From Roseibacillus sp. (lineage in GTDB: Bacteria; Verrucomicrobiota; Verrucomicrobiia; Verrucomicrobiales; Akkermansiaceae), in assembly GCA_028821775.1 (NCBI GenBank), contig JAPKFB010000024.1:1-64000 (forward strand): a DNA stretch of 64,000 nucleotides, given 5' to 3'. Position 1 is the stretch's first letter; each line of letters starts with the position of its first letter. A program made the translations under genes and the position numbers. Under the pieces are notes generated by a model that made no database searches, was not told the origin of the DNA, and was given only the letters and a program-made list of their open reading frames with translations. Positions 43,770-53,200 of the stretch are shown here, piece by piece.

Positions 43770-46169
43770 TCAATTGTTGGCTGCGGTCCAATTCGGGAAT
43801 TCTTTGAGCAATTGCTTCCGAATTCTGGAGGCTTCGGCCGGTTGGTCGTTCTTCTCCAGGGCCTCGGCCGCCCGGAAGAGGGCCAAGGGTTTGATCTCCT
43901 TGTCCCCGATGAACATCTCGGAGGTGCGGAGATAGCTGTTCGCCGCGCTCTCGAAGTCCTTGCTGGTCATGGCGATATCGGCGAGTGCCATGTAGAGGCC
44001 CGCTTGCACGGTGCCCTGCGGATCGAGGGCAAGCCCAGCGTGGGCCGCCTCCCGAGCGTCCTTCCACTGTTCCAAGCCGATCAGGGCGTGGCTGAGGTCG
44101 AGATGAGCATCCGACTGCCAAAAGTCCTCCTGCTTCTGGTCAATGAGAATCTTGAGTGCTTCCACCGCGCTTTCGAAGGACTTCGTTTCAATGCGCGCCT
44201 TGGCAAGGTGTCGCCACACGATGATATCCGTGAGCGAGGGCTCCTCCGGGGTAGTGGCCAATCCGAGAAAGCGATTGGAGCCCTCGTAATCGCCCTTGGA
44301 AAAGCGCTCCAAGCCGAGCCAAATCAGCATCCGGGTAGGTGCCCGTTGTCGGGGAGCATCGACCATCAGTCTTTCCACGGCCTCCTTCAGTTTGTTCGAG
44401 TCGAGGAGGGAATAGGCGGCCAGGACGAGATGTACTCCGGCTGGCTCGCGGTAGCGTTGGGGCATCAGGTCGCGGGCTGCTTCAAGATGGGGAATGGCCT
44501 TGGCCCACTCTTCCAGCTTGTAGTATCCCCAACCGAGCCAGTAGTTGGAATCTGCCCGTGACCTGTTGTCCAGGATTCCCGGGACGGCCAGGAGGCCTTC
44601 ATATCCTGCAATCATCTCGGGCCAGCGCTGCTCTTCATAATGAATTCGCCCCGAGTTCTGGTGCGCAAAGGAAGCGAGGGTGGCTTCCGGGTTGCGCTCA
44701 AGAAGTCGCTTGAAGTCGCTCAGGGCCGAGGCACGATCCCCGATCTGCAGATAGGCGTGACCCCGTTTTGCCAGAGCTTCGCTGATTTTGGCATGATCGG
44801 GGTAGTTGGCGATGAAGCTGGAGAGGTTTTGCGCGGCGCGTCCATACTCTCCGGAATCGCTCAAACACCAACCGCGCTTGAAGTAGACGTCAGCTCTCAC
44901 TTCCTCGGGCAGGGCTGAGACAACGATGGCATTGTAGGCCACGGACGCGAGGGTGAGAGCGCCTTGTTGGAAGAGAGTCTCGGCCTTCATGAGGCGGGCC
45001 TTGTGGATCCGGGAATTCGCGGGATGGGTCTCCGCATAGATCTTCACGAAGGCATCGACCTGGGCTGGAATGTTCGCCCCGTTGATCTTGTAGAAACTAC
45101 TAAGGCGATAGTAGGCTGCTTCGAACCCGAGCTCTGCGAGAGGCTCGGGCTTGACGCTGACCCCGAGGCGCTCCGCGTTGAAGAACTGCTGGATCGCTTC
45201 ATTGTGGCGATCCAGTTTATAGAGTGAGTGTCCGGCGATCAGGTAGAGCTTGGCCAAAACGTCCCGCTCGCCCACAAACTCGCCGCGGCGAAACACCTTT
45301 ACGGTCTCGGTGTAGTTCTTCTCATTGAATCGCATCTCCATGAGGGCGAGTTGCGCTTTGGCCTTGTATTTGGGGTCGAGACCGACGGAATCGATGGTTT
45401 GATTGAGGAAGGTTTTTGCTTTGACGTGCTGCCCCAACTTGGAAGCGGACACTCCTGCGGCCAAGAGGGCCTTGGCCCGTTCCTGCGGCGCGGTGTTGGG
45501 CGCGAGGAGAATTTCAAATTGCACGAGCGCCTTTTCATGATCGTCGGCTTCGGCGTGGAGCTCTCCGATCGCGAGACGAGCATACTCACGAAACGGGTTG
45601 GAGGGATCGTTCACGATCTGTTCCAAGCGCTTGATCGCCTGCTCGATTTTGCCGTCGAATTTTAGACAGCGGGATTCGTAAAAAATGGATTTATGACCGA
45701 GATCCTTCTCGGTGGCCTCCCGGCTCGCGACTGCGAAGTAGGGGGCGGCGCGGGCCCAGTCCTGACGATTGTAGAGCTGGGCCGCGAGGCGATAGGAGGC
45801 CTGAGCGACCCAGTTGCCGGTGCGATAGCGTTGAATGATGGCACTGAAGGTGAGCTCGGCCATCTCCCGTTCCCCGGTTAAGAGGAGCGCCATGCCCAGT
45901 TGATATCTCGCTTGTTGGGCGAGATTGCCCAGGGGGTCGGTATTGAGATACTCGCGAAAGAGGGGGATGGACATTTTGAGGGTCCGCCGTTTTTCGTCGA
46001 GGTCCTGACTATCGTTCCCATACTTGAAATAGCGATTGGCGCGGAGATAGAGTTCCCCCCCATTGTCGAAGGGCTCGATGATTCCGGGTGCCTGAGCACC
46101 AAGCGGGCTGAGCGGGCAAAGCAGGATGCTGAGGGCCAGGACGAGGAGGCGGGTGCTGGTCGCGGACAT
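43770..46169 (-). CDS. Large exported TPR-repeat protein (second of two)
   Basis: 799 residues. A signal peptide (about 1-26, ending LGAQA) is followed by many tetratricopeptide-like helical repeats across the whole length, for example AQASYRLAAQLYNRQDWARAAPYF. The protein should be periplasmic and serve as a scaffold. The ATG at 46169 has GGAGAG directly upstream. It is the last gene of the exbB-exbD-TPR-TPR unit, 101 bases after the other TPR gene, whose product has a similar layout; the two look like an old duplication. Function unknown; the context suggests a TonB/Tol-like energised process. Confidence 0.85.
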   Translation of the reverse strand: MSATSTRLLVLALSILLCPLSPLGAQAPGIIEPFDNGGELYLRANRYFKYGNDSQDLDEKRRTLKMSIPLFREYLNTDPLGNLAQQARYQLGMALLLTGEREMAELTFSAIIQRYRTGNWVAQASYRLAAQLYNRQDWARAAPYFAVASREATEKDLGHKSIFYESRCLKFDGKIEQAIKRLEQIVNDPSNPFREYARLAIGELHAEADDHEKALVQFEILLAPNTAPQERAKALLAAGVSASKLGQHVKAKTFLNQTIDSVGLDPKYKAKAQLALMEMRFNEKNYTETVKVFRRGEFVGERDVLAKLYLIAGHSLYKLDRHNEAIQQFFNAERLGVSVKPEPLAELGFEAAYYRLSSFYKINGANIPAQVDAFVKIYAETHPANSRIHKARLMKAETLFQQGALTLASVAYNAIVVSALPEEVRADVYFKRGWCLSDSGEYGRAAQNLSSFIANYPDHAKISEALAKRGHAYLQIGDRASALSDFKRLLERNPEATLASFAHQNSGRIHYEEQRWPEMIAGYEGLLAVPGILDNRSRADSNYWLGWGYYKLEEWAKAIPHLEAARDLMPQRYREPAGVHLVLAAYSLLDSNKLKEAVERLMVDAPRQRAPTRMLIWLGLERFSKGDYEGSNRFLGLATTPEEPSLTDIIVWRHLAKARIETKSFESAVEALKILIDQKQEDFWQSDAHLDLSHALIGLEQWKDAREAAHAGLALDPQGTVQAGLYMALADIAMTSKDFESAANSYLRTSEMFIGDKEIKPLALFRAAEALEKNDQPAEASRIRKQLLKEFPNWTAANN

Positions 46170-46270
46170 TACTCTCCGGGGTCGACCAAGAGTCGACTGC
46201 CACTTGGCGGCGGAGGGTGAAAGTTGCACAGCGGAGGAGTGGGCCGTTCTGGCATGAAGGAAGCGAGAAT

Positions 46271-48700
46271 TCAATCCCCGGTGCCCGATTTGGTCGCATT
46301 CTGGAGCTTCTGAAGTTGTGCTCGGTAACGCTTGGCCGATTTTTTGGAAGCCTCGTCCCCTTTGAGATCGAGTGAACTGATTGCCCGGAGAAGAGCCTTG
46401 TGCGCGATTGTGGGATCCTTACTGTAGAGTTCGACCACCGGCACGTAGTATTGGGCCGCGGTGTTTGGGTTGCCCTGGGCCATGGCGATGTCCCCAAGAA
46501 GGAGGCGGGCTTTGGCGTTGAGGATGCCCTGGGGCTTGAGTTCGAGACAGGATTCTGCGGCCTTGCGGGCGCGCTCAGTATCCTTGAGTGCGAGGTGGGC
46601 GCTCCCCAGGAAGAAGTGAGTTTCCGCCTTCCGGAACTGATTTTCTTCGACTTGGAGGACGATGGCGAGAGGTCGCAGGGCTTCTTCGTAGGCCCCGGCC
46701 TCCAGGGCACTGCGGCCGGCGGCGCGCCAGACCACGACCTTGGTCTCGGCTGGTTTGGTGGGGGTGATGGCGTGTTTCAGATAGCGCCATCCTTCCGGAT
46801 AGTTTTTCTCCGCGGCGAATGAGGTGCCCAGCCAGGCAAAGACGGGGCGCGGGACTTTTTCCTTGGGGTAATTCTTAATCAGGGCATCGAGTTCGGTCTT
46901 GAGGTCATCGCGTTTCTGCAAGTGATAGTTCGCGAGGGCGAGGTGCAGGCTAGCCTCGCGCCCGAGCAAACTTTCGTTTGCCTTGCGCGCCCGTTTGAAG
47001 GGGAGGATGCAGAGGTCGAACTCGTTTTTCCGGTAGAAGGCCCATCCCCGCCAGAACTCGGAGGCCGCTCTCTTTTTCGGATCGCGCTTGGGAAAGTCGG
47101 CCAGAAGCCGGCCATGGCACTCCGCAAACTTGGCCAGAATCCTGTTCTTGGCGGCATCGTCGATGGAATGCCCGACGGCTTCCTTGTAGAGAATCGCCTT
47201 TTGGGCCCAAGCGTATTCCATGAGTTGGGGGTCTTGGGAGAATTTGAGGAGGCGCTCAAGTTCGAGATGGGCTTTCGGGGCGTCCTTTGCTTCGAGAAAG
47301 GAATCCGCCCGTTTCACGATCGCACTGGTCGCTTGGGGGTGGTCGGGGTGTTTCTCGATGAAGACATTGAAGGCCTCAAGCGCGCGTTGTCGTTGGTCGG
47401 AATGCAGAAGGGAGGTCGCCAGACGATAGTGGAGTCCGGCGTGATTCTCCTTGGCGATGTGCTTGAGATCGATCGTTCCGTAAGCTGATGCGGCCGGAGG
47501 GTAGCGCTTCGCCTTGTAGTGGCCTTCCGCCAGCATGAGTCGGGCGTTATGAATACGCGCCTCGTTTGGATGATTCTGCTCAAAGCGTTTGAGAAAATCC
47601 TCCGCCATCTTGATCAACTTGCCGCTGCCCGTCTTGTATTCGCGCGAGAGCACCACGTATCCCGCCTCGAAAGCGGTCATGTTGTCGGGCGCGATCCTGG
47701 CGAGTTCGGCGAAAAGAGCGGTGGATTGATCCTTGTCGCCGAGAGCTTCGTAGGCGCTGGCGGCAATTTGCAACCGGCGGGCCTTGGGATCCAGATCGAG
47801 CGGGTATTTCCCCTTTTGATAGTAGTCGACCACCGCCTGGTGATTGCTCGCCAGGGAGGCTTCACTCATCAGAGAGAGTTGCGCTTCGCCCCGCCACTCT
47901 TCCAGGCCGGGCGTGACCAGGATTTCTTCGAAGTAGCGTCGCGCGAAGTCCCTCTTGTTCAGACTCCGTGCGAGGAGAGCAGTTTGCAAAACGGCATCGG
48001 CCTTGGTCTTGAGGTCCTTGGAGTTGGACAGGTTGATGAAGTGCGCCATTGCCTCTTCCTCAGCGCCGGCCTTTTTGTAGTAGTGCGCGAGCACGCGTTC
48101 GGCTTGCACGAGGAAGGGAGACCCCTCGTCCGCGAGAACGGCCTTCAGGGCCATGATGGTCTCCTGAGCCTTTCCCAGTTTCTCAAAGCAGAGCGCCCGG
48201 CTGTAAATGGCCCGATGCCGGAAATTGTCACTGTCAGTTTCGGCGGCGGACTTGAGATACAAGGGCTCGGCCTTGTCGTACTGTTCGGCTTTGTAGTGCG
48301 CAAGGGCCAGTTGGTAGGCCGCCGCTCCCACCAGCGGTCCCTTGCTCCAAGTGGTGACCACCTTGGCGAGGTAGCGCCGGTAGTTTTTCAGGTCGCCCAC
48401 CTTCTGGTGACAGATCGCAGCGTAGTACCATGATTTGATCGCATTGGGGTGCTTGGAGTGCGAGGTGTGGAAGCGATCGAATTGCCGGATCGCGGCCATG
48501 TAGGTCTCCTTCTGCCGGGCCGCATTTTTTTGTTCGCCCGCTTCCCGATAGGTGCGCACCGCCAACTCGAAAAGATCGTTTTGAGAATCCGGGAGCAGAG
48601 GCTGGTCGGCTGGTTTGGGCTTCTCCTCCTGACTCCACACGGGAAGGAGCAGGGCCAGGACCGTCAGGAGGGAGACGGGGATGATTGGGTAACTCCGCAT
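46271..48700 (-). CDS. Large exported TPR-repeat protein (first of two)
   Basis: 809 residues. A signal peptide (about 1-25, ending PVWSQ) precedes an array of TPR-like repeats, such as AAYQLALAHYKAEQYDKAEPLYLKSA. It is periplasmic or membrane-associated. ATG 48700 is the start; the longer frame to 48763 begins with a stretch that overlaps the intergenic sequence after exbD. It follows exbD by 76 bases, so the two are likely one transcript. TPR proteins of this size next to ExbB/ExbD occur in Verrucomicrobia; their cargo or partner is unknown. Confidence 0.85.
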   Translation of the reverse strand: MRSYPIIPVSLLTVLALLLPVWSQEEKPKPADQPLLPDSQNDLFELAVRTYREAGEQKNAARQKETYMAAIRQFDRFHTSHSKHPNAIKSWYYAAICHQKVGDLKNYRRYLAKVVTTWSKGPLVGAAAYQLALAHYKAEQYDKAEPLYLKSAAETDSDNFRHRAIYSRALCFEKLGKAQETIMALKAVLADEGSPFLVQAERVLAHYYKKAGAEEEAMAHFINLSNSKDLKTKADAVLQTALLARSLNKRDFARRYFEEILVTPGLEEWRGEAQLSLMSEASLASNHQAVVDYYQKGKYPLDLDPKARRLQIAASAYEALGDKDQSTALFAELARIAPDNMTAFEAGYVVLSREYKTGSGKLIKMAEDFLKRFEQNHPNEARIHNARLMLAEGHYKAKRYPPAASAYGTIDLKHIAKENHAGLHYRLATSLLHSDQRQRALEAFNVFIEKHPDHPQATSAIVKRADSFLEAKDAPKAHLELERLLKFSQDPQLMEYAWAQKAILYKEAVGHSIDDAAKNRILAKFAECHGRLLADFPKRDPKKRAASEFWRGWAFYRKNEFDLCILPFKRARKANESLLGREASLHLALANYHLQKRDDLKTELDALIKNYPKEKVPRPVFAWLGTSFAAEKNYPEGWRYLKHAITPTKPAETKVVVWRAAGRSALEAGAYEEALRPLAIVLQVEENQFRKAETHFFLGSAHLALKDTERARKAAESCLELKPQGILNAKARLLLGDIAMAQGNPNTAAQYYVPVVELYSKDPTIAHKALLRAISSLDLKGDEASKKSAKRYRAQLQKLQNATKSGTGD

Positions 48701-48776
48701 TCCGGTCTCTAGATTACGCCAGAACCAGAAAAGTTCGCGTAAAAATGCGAAAAACAGCAGCATTCCCAGTCGTTTC

Positions 48777-49187
48777 CTATTCCGGTTTTCGGGTCGCGAA
48801 GGAAATATTCCAGATCCCCGCCTTTTGGCAGATATCGATCACGCCCATGAGGGTTTGATAAGTGATTTCCCCGTCCCCCCGCAGACGCACCGGTTGGTTT
48901 TCGTAGACTTCCACAATGGCTCGCAATTTACCGAGAAGTTGTTCCTCGTTCAGGGCCTGACCATTGATCACCAAGTCGCCATTGCCCCGAATGTTCACCA
49001 CGATCTCACTCTGGGCGCGATGCTCTTCCTTGCCTTGGGTGGAGGTGGGGACCTTCACCTTGCTGTCCTGCTCCGAGCGTGAGAACTGCCAGGTGACCAG
49101 AAAGAAAATGAGAAGCAGGAAGACAATGTCGATCAGGGGCGCCATTTGAATGACGCTTTCAGGGGGCTTCTCTGATTTGAATTTCAC
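48777..49187 (-). CDS. exbD: ExbD/TolR-type transport protein
   Basis: 136 residues. It has a cytoplasmic start, one membrane helix (MAPLIDIVFLLLIFFLVTW) with the essential proton-path Asp (about residue 20), and the periplasmic domain. With ExbB it turns the proton gradient into mechanical energy for TonB or a similar protein. No TonB gene is present in this window. It begins 17 bases after exbB, on the same strand, and leads into the two large TPR genes. Confidence 0.92.
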   Translation of the reverse strand: MKFKSEKPPESVIQMAPLIDIVFLLLIFFLVTWQFSRSEQDSKVKVPTSTQGKEEHRAQSEIVVNIRGNGDLVINGQALNEEQLLGKLRAIVEVYENQPVRLRGDGEITYQTLMGVIDICQKAGIWNISFATRKPE

Positions 49188-49204
49188 CAGATGGATCGTT
49201 TTTA

Positions 49205-50050
49205 TTAGGCTCCGTGAATGTCCGCTTGGTCGGCGCGAGAGGGGGCAGTGCGCTGGCTGCGGGGCACTTCGTATTCTTCGGGGTGGTCTGGCGGCAGGGT
49301 TTGGTCAGCCGGTTGCTGATAGCGGCCGGTTCGTTGAAGCTGGGATCCGAGCAGCGCAAGCAGATGAGTGGAGGCTGCTTCCAACTCGGCGAGCGATCGC
49401 TGGACCCGGCCCCGAAAGACCGCGTAAAAAATCATGGCGACGATTCCGATGGAGAGGCCGCTCGCGGTGGTCACGAGCGCTTCCGCCACCCCGCCGGCCA
49501 ATTTCATCTGCCGCACGACCTCCACATTGCCGGTGTTGATTTCAAGGAAGGCGCGAATCATGCCTAGCACGGTTCCCAAGAGGCCAACCATCGGTGCGAT
49601 TGCCCCGATGTCGGCCAGATAGCTGATGCGCTGATTGAGGCTGCTGGCCTGCCGCGAACCCTCTGCTTCCGCCACCTCCCGGATCTCGGTGAACTGGGCT
49701 TCGGAATTCTTGGTCGCGAAATCGAGAGTCTTCTGCGTGATCCGGGCAATGCATTCGCCCCGGCGGTGTGCATAGCCCACCAAACCGAGGTAGTCGCGCT
49801 TGCGAATGAGGCTCTCGGCGACCCGCATGAAACGATCGCTCACCACCGTGGCGCGGCGGATGGTGAAGAAAAAAAGGAGGATGAGGACCACGGACGTGAT
49901 CGAGAGGAGGCCCAAGGGCCACATCATGATCCCGCCCTCCTTGATGATCTCAAGGACGTTGACCTTGGTGGGATCAACCGGGGCATCGGCACCAAGGGCG
50001 ACGCCGGTGGTGGCCAGGAAAGCCGGAGCGGAGAGCAAAAGGCGATTCAT
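49205..50050 (-). CDS. exbB: ExbB/TolQ-type proton channel protein
   Basis: 281 residues. A signal peptide (about 1-21, ending LGADA) precedes the MotA/TolQ/ExbB proton-channel domain. It has three membrane helices: WPLGLLSITSVVLILLFFF, IAPMVGLLGTVLGMIRAF, and the one beginning LVTTASGLSIGIVAMIFYAVF. The extra signal peptide at the N-terminus is seen in many ExbB proteins. It is the first gene of the minus-strand operon exbB-exbD-TPR-TPR. A low-complexity Pro/Gln tail ends the protein. Confidence 0.93.
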   Translation of the reverse strand: MNRLLLSAPAFLATTGVALGADAPVDPTKVNVLEIIKEGGIMMWPLGLLSITSVVLILLFFFTIRRATVVSDRFMRVAESLIRKRDYLGLVGYAHRRGECIARITQKTLDFATKNSEAQFTEIREVAEAEGSRQASSLNQRISYLADIGAIAPMVGLLGTVLGMIRAFLEINTGNVEVVRQMKLAGGVAEALVTTASGLSIGIVAMIFYAVFRGRVQRSLAELEAASTHLLALLGSQLQRTGRYQQPADQTLPPDHPEEYEVPRSQRTAPSRADQADIHGA

Positions 50051-50258
50051 GGATCGGGGGTAGTGTATCCTCTGTTGGGGGAGGTTCAAGCACCGTAGCT
50101 GTCAGCAACGTTGAACATTCATCTCCTTAGCGGGCGCTTTGTCCAGATTTGTTATGCTATTTTTGCAGCATTTTCTCGGAGCGCGTTGTGGGGGGAGCGA
50201 AATCGGAGGGATTCTCGCGCTGTTGCTGGGGAGGGAAGTGGTCTAGATTGGTCCCACG

Positions 50259-51812
50259 ATGGCAGAGCAGCCGGATTTGAGATCCCGACTGGCAGAGGTG
50301 CCGCACCAACCGGGAGTCTACCTGATGAAGGATCGCCTCGGGTCGGTGATCTATGTGGGCAAGGCGCGCGATTTGCGGAAGCGCCTGGCGAGTTACTTCA
50401 TGCCCTCGCGCAAGCAGAAGGCCGATCTCAAGACCCGGGCGCTTCTGGAGACCATCTGGGACTTTCAGATTCACTTCGTGCGCAATGAGCAGGAAGCCCT
50501 TCTCCTCGAGGGGAAACTCATCAAGCAGTACCGGCCGCGCTACAATGTCAGCTTTCGCGACGACAAGCGCTTCCTTCTTGCCAAGATCAACCTACGTGAT
50601 CCCTGGCCGCGCTTTGTGCTGACCCGGTTGAAGAAAGATGACGGAGCGCGCTACTTTGGTCCATTCGCTCATTCAGGAGCCCTGCGTGGTACCATTGCGT
50701 GGCTTAACAAGGAATTTGGATTGCGCAGCTGCCGGACGCGGATTCCGACCGAGAAGGACTACAAGCATTGCAGCGCGGATGTGATCCGGAAGTGTAGCGC
50801 TCCGTGCGTTGAGAAGATCAGCCACCAAGAATACCTGGAGCGGGTCGAGCAAGCCGCGGAGTTGTTGGAAGGGAAAGGGCGGCGCGAGCGATTGAAATCG
50901 TTGCACCAGGACATGGAAAAGGCAGTGGCCCGTCTCGATTTCGAACGCGCGGCGCGGCTGCGCGACATCGTGCAGAATCTGGAACTCACCCTGAATCCCA
51001 CCCGTCAGTTTTCGCGCGGTCGTGGAGTGCCCACCACCGTGAAGCCTCTGGACGACCTCTCGGAACTCGCCGATGCCCTGCAGCTTCCCGCCTCGCCCGG
51101 GACCATGGAGTGCTTCGATATTTCCAACGTCTCGAGCAATCACATCGTGGCCTCCATGGTGCGCTTCGTCGATGGTTTGCCCGACAGCCAGAACTACCGG
51201 CGCTACCGAATCAGGACGGTGGCAGGTCAGGACGACTTCGCCAGCATGGCCGAAGTCATTCGGCGTCGCTACTCGCGCATCCTGAGGCAAAGTGCGGAGG
51301 CCAATCCTGACGCGGTCGAATCCCAGGAAGGAGTGATCGAAGCGATGCGGCGTCTCGCCAAGGAAGGCAAGGCTCCCATCACGCTGCCCGATCTTGTCAT
51401 CGTGGACGGGGGGAAGGGGCAACTGAGCTCCGCCACGGGAGAGTTGCAGCGACTTGGGCTGCACGAACTGCCCATCATCGGTCTGGCCAAGAAACGCGAG
51501 GAGATTTTTCGTCCGGGAGAGAGCGATCCGCTCGTGCTCAGTCATGACACGGGCGCACTCAAGCTCCTGCAGCGCATTCGGGACGAAGCGCACCGTTTCG
51601 CCAACAATTACAACGAACTGCTCCTGCGCAAGCGCATGAAGGAATCGCTCCTCGACGACTGCCCGGGCGTCTCTCCCAAGCGCAAGGCGACCTTGTTGGA
51701 GAAGTTTGGGTCGGTGGAGCGCATCCGCAAGAAGAGTGCCGGGGAGATCGCGGAATTGCCGGGGATCTCACTCAAGACGGCGGAAGCGATGTTGCAGTGG
51801 TTGAATCGTTGA
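50259..51812 (+). CDS. uvrC: Excinuclease ABC subunit C
   Basis: 517 residues. UvrC makes the two incisions in nucleotide excision repair. The GIY-YIG nuclease domain (GVYLMKDRLGSVIYVGKARDL, residues 19-39) makes the 3' cut. The UVR motif that binds UvrB, the RNase H-like nuclease (MECFDISNVSSNHIVASMV...), and the two HhH motifs at the end (CPGVSPKRKATLL, ELPGISLKTAEAML) follow. It is shorter than the E. coli protein (about 610 residues), but all domains are visible. It stands alone on the plus strand. Confidence 0.95.
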   Translation: MAEQPDLRSRLAEVPHQPGVYLMKDRLGSVIYVGKARDLRKRLASYFMPSRKQKADLKTRALLETIWDFQIHFVRNEQEALLLEGKLIKQYRPRYNVSFRDDKRFLLAKINLRDPWPRFVLTRLKKDDGARYFGPFAHSGALRGTIAWLNKEFGLRSCRTRIPTEKDYKHCSADVIRKCSAPCVEKISHQEYLERVEQAAELLEGKGRRERLKSLHQDMEKAVARLDFERAARLRDIVQNLELTLNPTRQFSRGRGVPTTVKPLDDLSELADALQLPASPGTMECFDISNVSSNHIVASMVRFVDGLPDSQNYRRYRIRTVAGQDDFASMAEVIRRRYSRILRQSAEANPDAVESQEGVIEAMRRLAKEGKAPITLPDLVIVDGGKGQLSSATGELQRLGLHELPIIGLAKKREEIFRPGESDPLVLSHDTGALKLLQRIRDEAHRFANNYNELLLRKRMKESLLDDCPGVSPKRKATLLEKFGSVERIRKKSAGEIAELPGISLKTAEAMLQWLNR

Positions 51813-51844
51813 TTACAGGCCCCTTGCAGGGTCCTAGGGGGTGC

Positions 51845-51862
51845 CCGGTTTTCGAACCCACC
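51845..51862 (+). repeat. Dispersed repeat, copy C
   Basis: CCGGTTTTCGAACCCACC, identical to the copies at 25404-25421 and 25497-25514. With flanking bases 51844-51865 it matches copy A (reverse complement) over 22 bases. It lies between the uvrC stop and the stop of the broken zinc-ribbon gene. Confidence 0.85.
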
Positions 51863-52452
51863 CTAGAAGTGCTGCTCCTGATCACGCGGAGGAGGTTGCG
51901 GACGGCGGGAAGTTCTCCCGTGGGTAATGTTCTTGGTGGCGGTCAAGCGGTAGCACTGGGCGTTGTCGTCAACGATGAGCACTTCCTGGAGGTGATCTTT
52001 GGGTGCGATGAAAATTCCGGGCGAATCAAGGGTTTTGTCGATCTCAAGTGTGGTGACAGGATGGGATCGATAGGACGGCTCGATGCTCCGGGCCGGAAAG
52101 AAGAGCTGACCTCTCCAAGTGGAGTAGAGGGGTGGGTGACCTTCCGGAATTCCGATTCGCTCGATGAGGACCGAAGTGACTTCACCCTTTTCGACTCCTC
52201 CTGCGGCATCGAGATCGATCCCCTCCATGCTGGTGGTGAAGCTGGTGCTTGCGCTGGCGCTGGCGGAGATCGGGGGGGCGTAGTGAAGTCCAAGATGCCA
52301 ATGAGGAGGAGGACCAAACGCGTGAGGCCGCCCAAGGCATCCTGGCCGCCCTGATAACCCCGATGGCATTTGGGACAGCGGAATCAATGACGAGGATAGG
52401 CCTCATCCAAAGGATTTTCTTCCCGGCAGACCTTGCAACGCACGGGGGTCAT
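51863..52452 (-). pseudogene. Broken zinc-ribbon membrane protein gene
   Basis: Read from ATG 52452, a zinc ribbon begins (CKVC at residues 6-9), but codon 23 is TGA (52384-52386). The same frame continues after it with the second half of the ribbon (FRCPKCH), a membrane helix (LTRLVLLLIGILDFTT) and a Pro-rich linker. The C-terminal part that looks real is in another frame, from about FTTSMEGIDLDAAGG to 51863, so a shift lies near 52240. The gene thus has a nonsense codon and a frameshift. The design is that of the intact gene at 40534-41073. It lies between uvrC and sufE. Confidence 0.65.
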
Positions 52453-52659
52453 GAAATTACGTTAGCCTGCGGAGCCCATGCTGTGGATTATAGGAGAGAG
52501 TGCAATTTGGAATCGGCTGGAATGATCGGAATTGCAGGGGAAGGCCCATCCGGCTCGATTCCGGAAGGCTCAGGAAGAGGGATTTCGTAGACACGGCATC
52601 CGCAGTTCGGGGAGCCTTTTCCTGAGAGGACAGGGGAAGGGATCGGAAACGAGAAGCGT

Positions 52660-53079
52660 CTACTTCTTTAGAGCAAGTTCGAGGGCCCGCTGTTTCATTT
52701 GCCCGGCCATCAGCTTGAGGGCGTTCGCACGAGTGGGAGCGAGGTGTTCCTTGAGACCGGTCTTCGCGATGAAGGCAAAGTCGGCGGTGAGAATGTTGTC
52801 GGCGGACTCGCCGCTGAGGAAGCGGATGAACAGGGCGATTATGCCTTTGGTGATCTGGGAGTCGGAGTCCGCGACAAAGAGGACCGCGCCATTCTCGAGG
52901 CTGGCGTCGAGCCAGACTTGCGATTGGCAGCCTTCGATGAGTCGATCCTTGGTTTTGAGCTCCTCGTCCATGGCGGGGAGTTGGCGCCCGAGGCCAATCA
53001 CGTATTCGTAGCGCTCGGTCCAGTCCTGGAAGAGGTTGAGCTCCTCCAGCAATTGCTCCTGTTTCTCGGCGATGGTCAT
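52660..53079 (-). CDS. sufE: SufE-type sulfur acceptor for Fe-S cluster assembly
   Basis: 139 residues, the usual size. SufE takes sulfur from the cysteine desulfurase SufS on an active Cys and hands it on. That Cys is Cys51 in EGCQSQVWL, the family signature. The rest (GIIALFIRFLSG, LAPTRANALKLM) also fits. Its partner gene sufS lies at 55612-56835 on the same strand, with two other genes between. The rest of the suf operon is not in the window. The 207 bases to the broken zinc-ribbon gene downstream carry nothing I can identify. Confidence 0.94.
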   Translation of the reverse strand: MTIAEKQEQLLEELNLFQDWTERYEYVIGLGRQLPAMDEELKTKDRLIEGCQSQVWLDASLENGAVLFVADSDSQITKGIIALFIRFLSGESADNILTADFAFIAKTGLKEHLAPTRANALKLMAGQMKQRALELALKK

Positions 53080-53200
53080 GCGCGGGGAAGTGAACCGGGC
53101 AGGGACCCAGATGCACGCAGATTTTTTTGTGCATCGTGAAAATCGTGAAATACGCGAAAAAACTGGTGGAGAGGGGCCCGTTTCAGATGGTGGGAAACTG

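Noticed and set aside
52384-52386. TGA as selenocysteine codon
   Set aside because: The context is a zinc ribbon, not a redox enzyme; no hairpin typical of a SECIS element follows, and the gene has a second defect.
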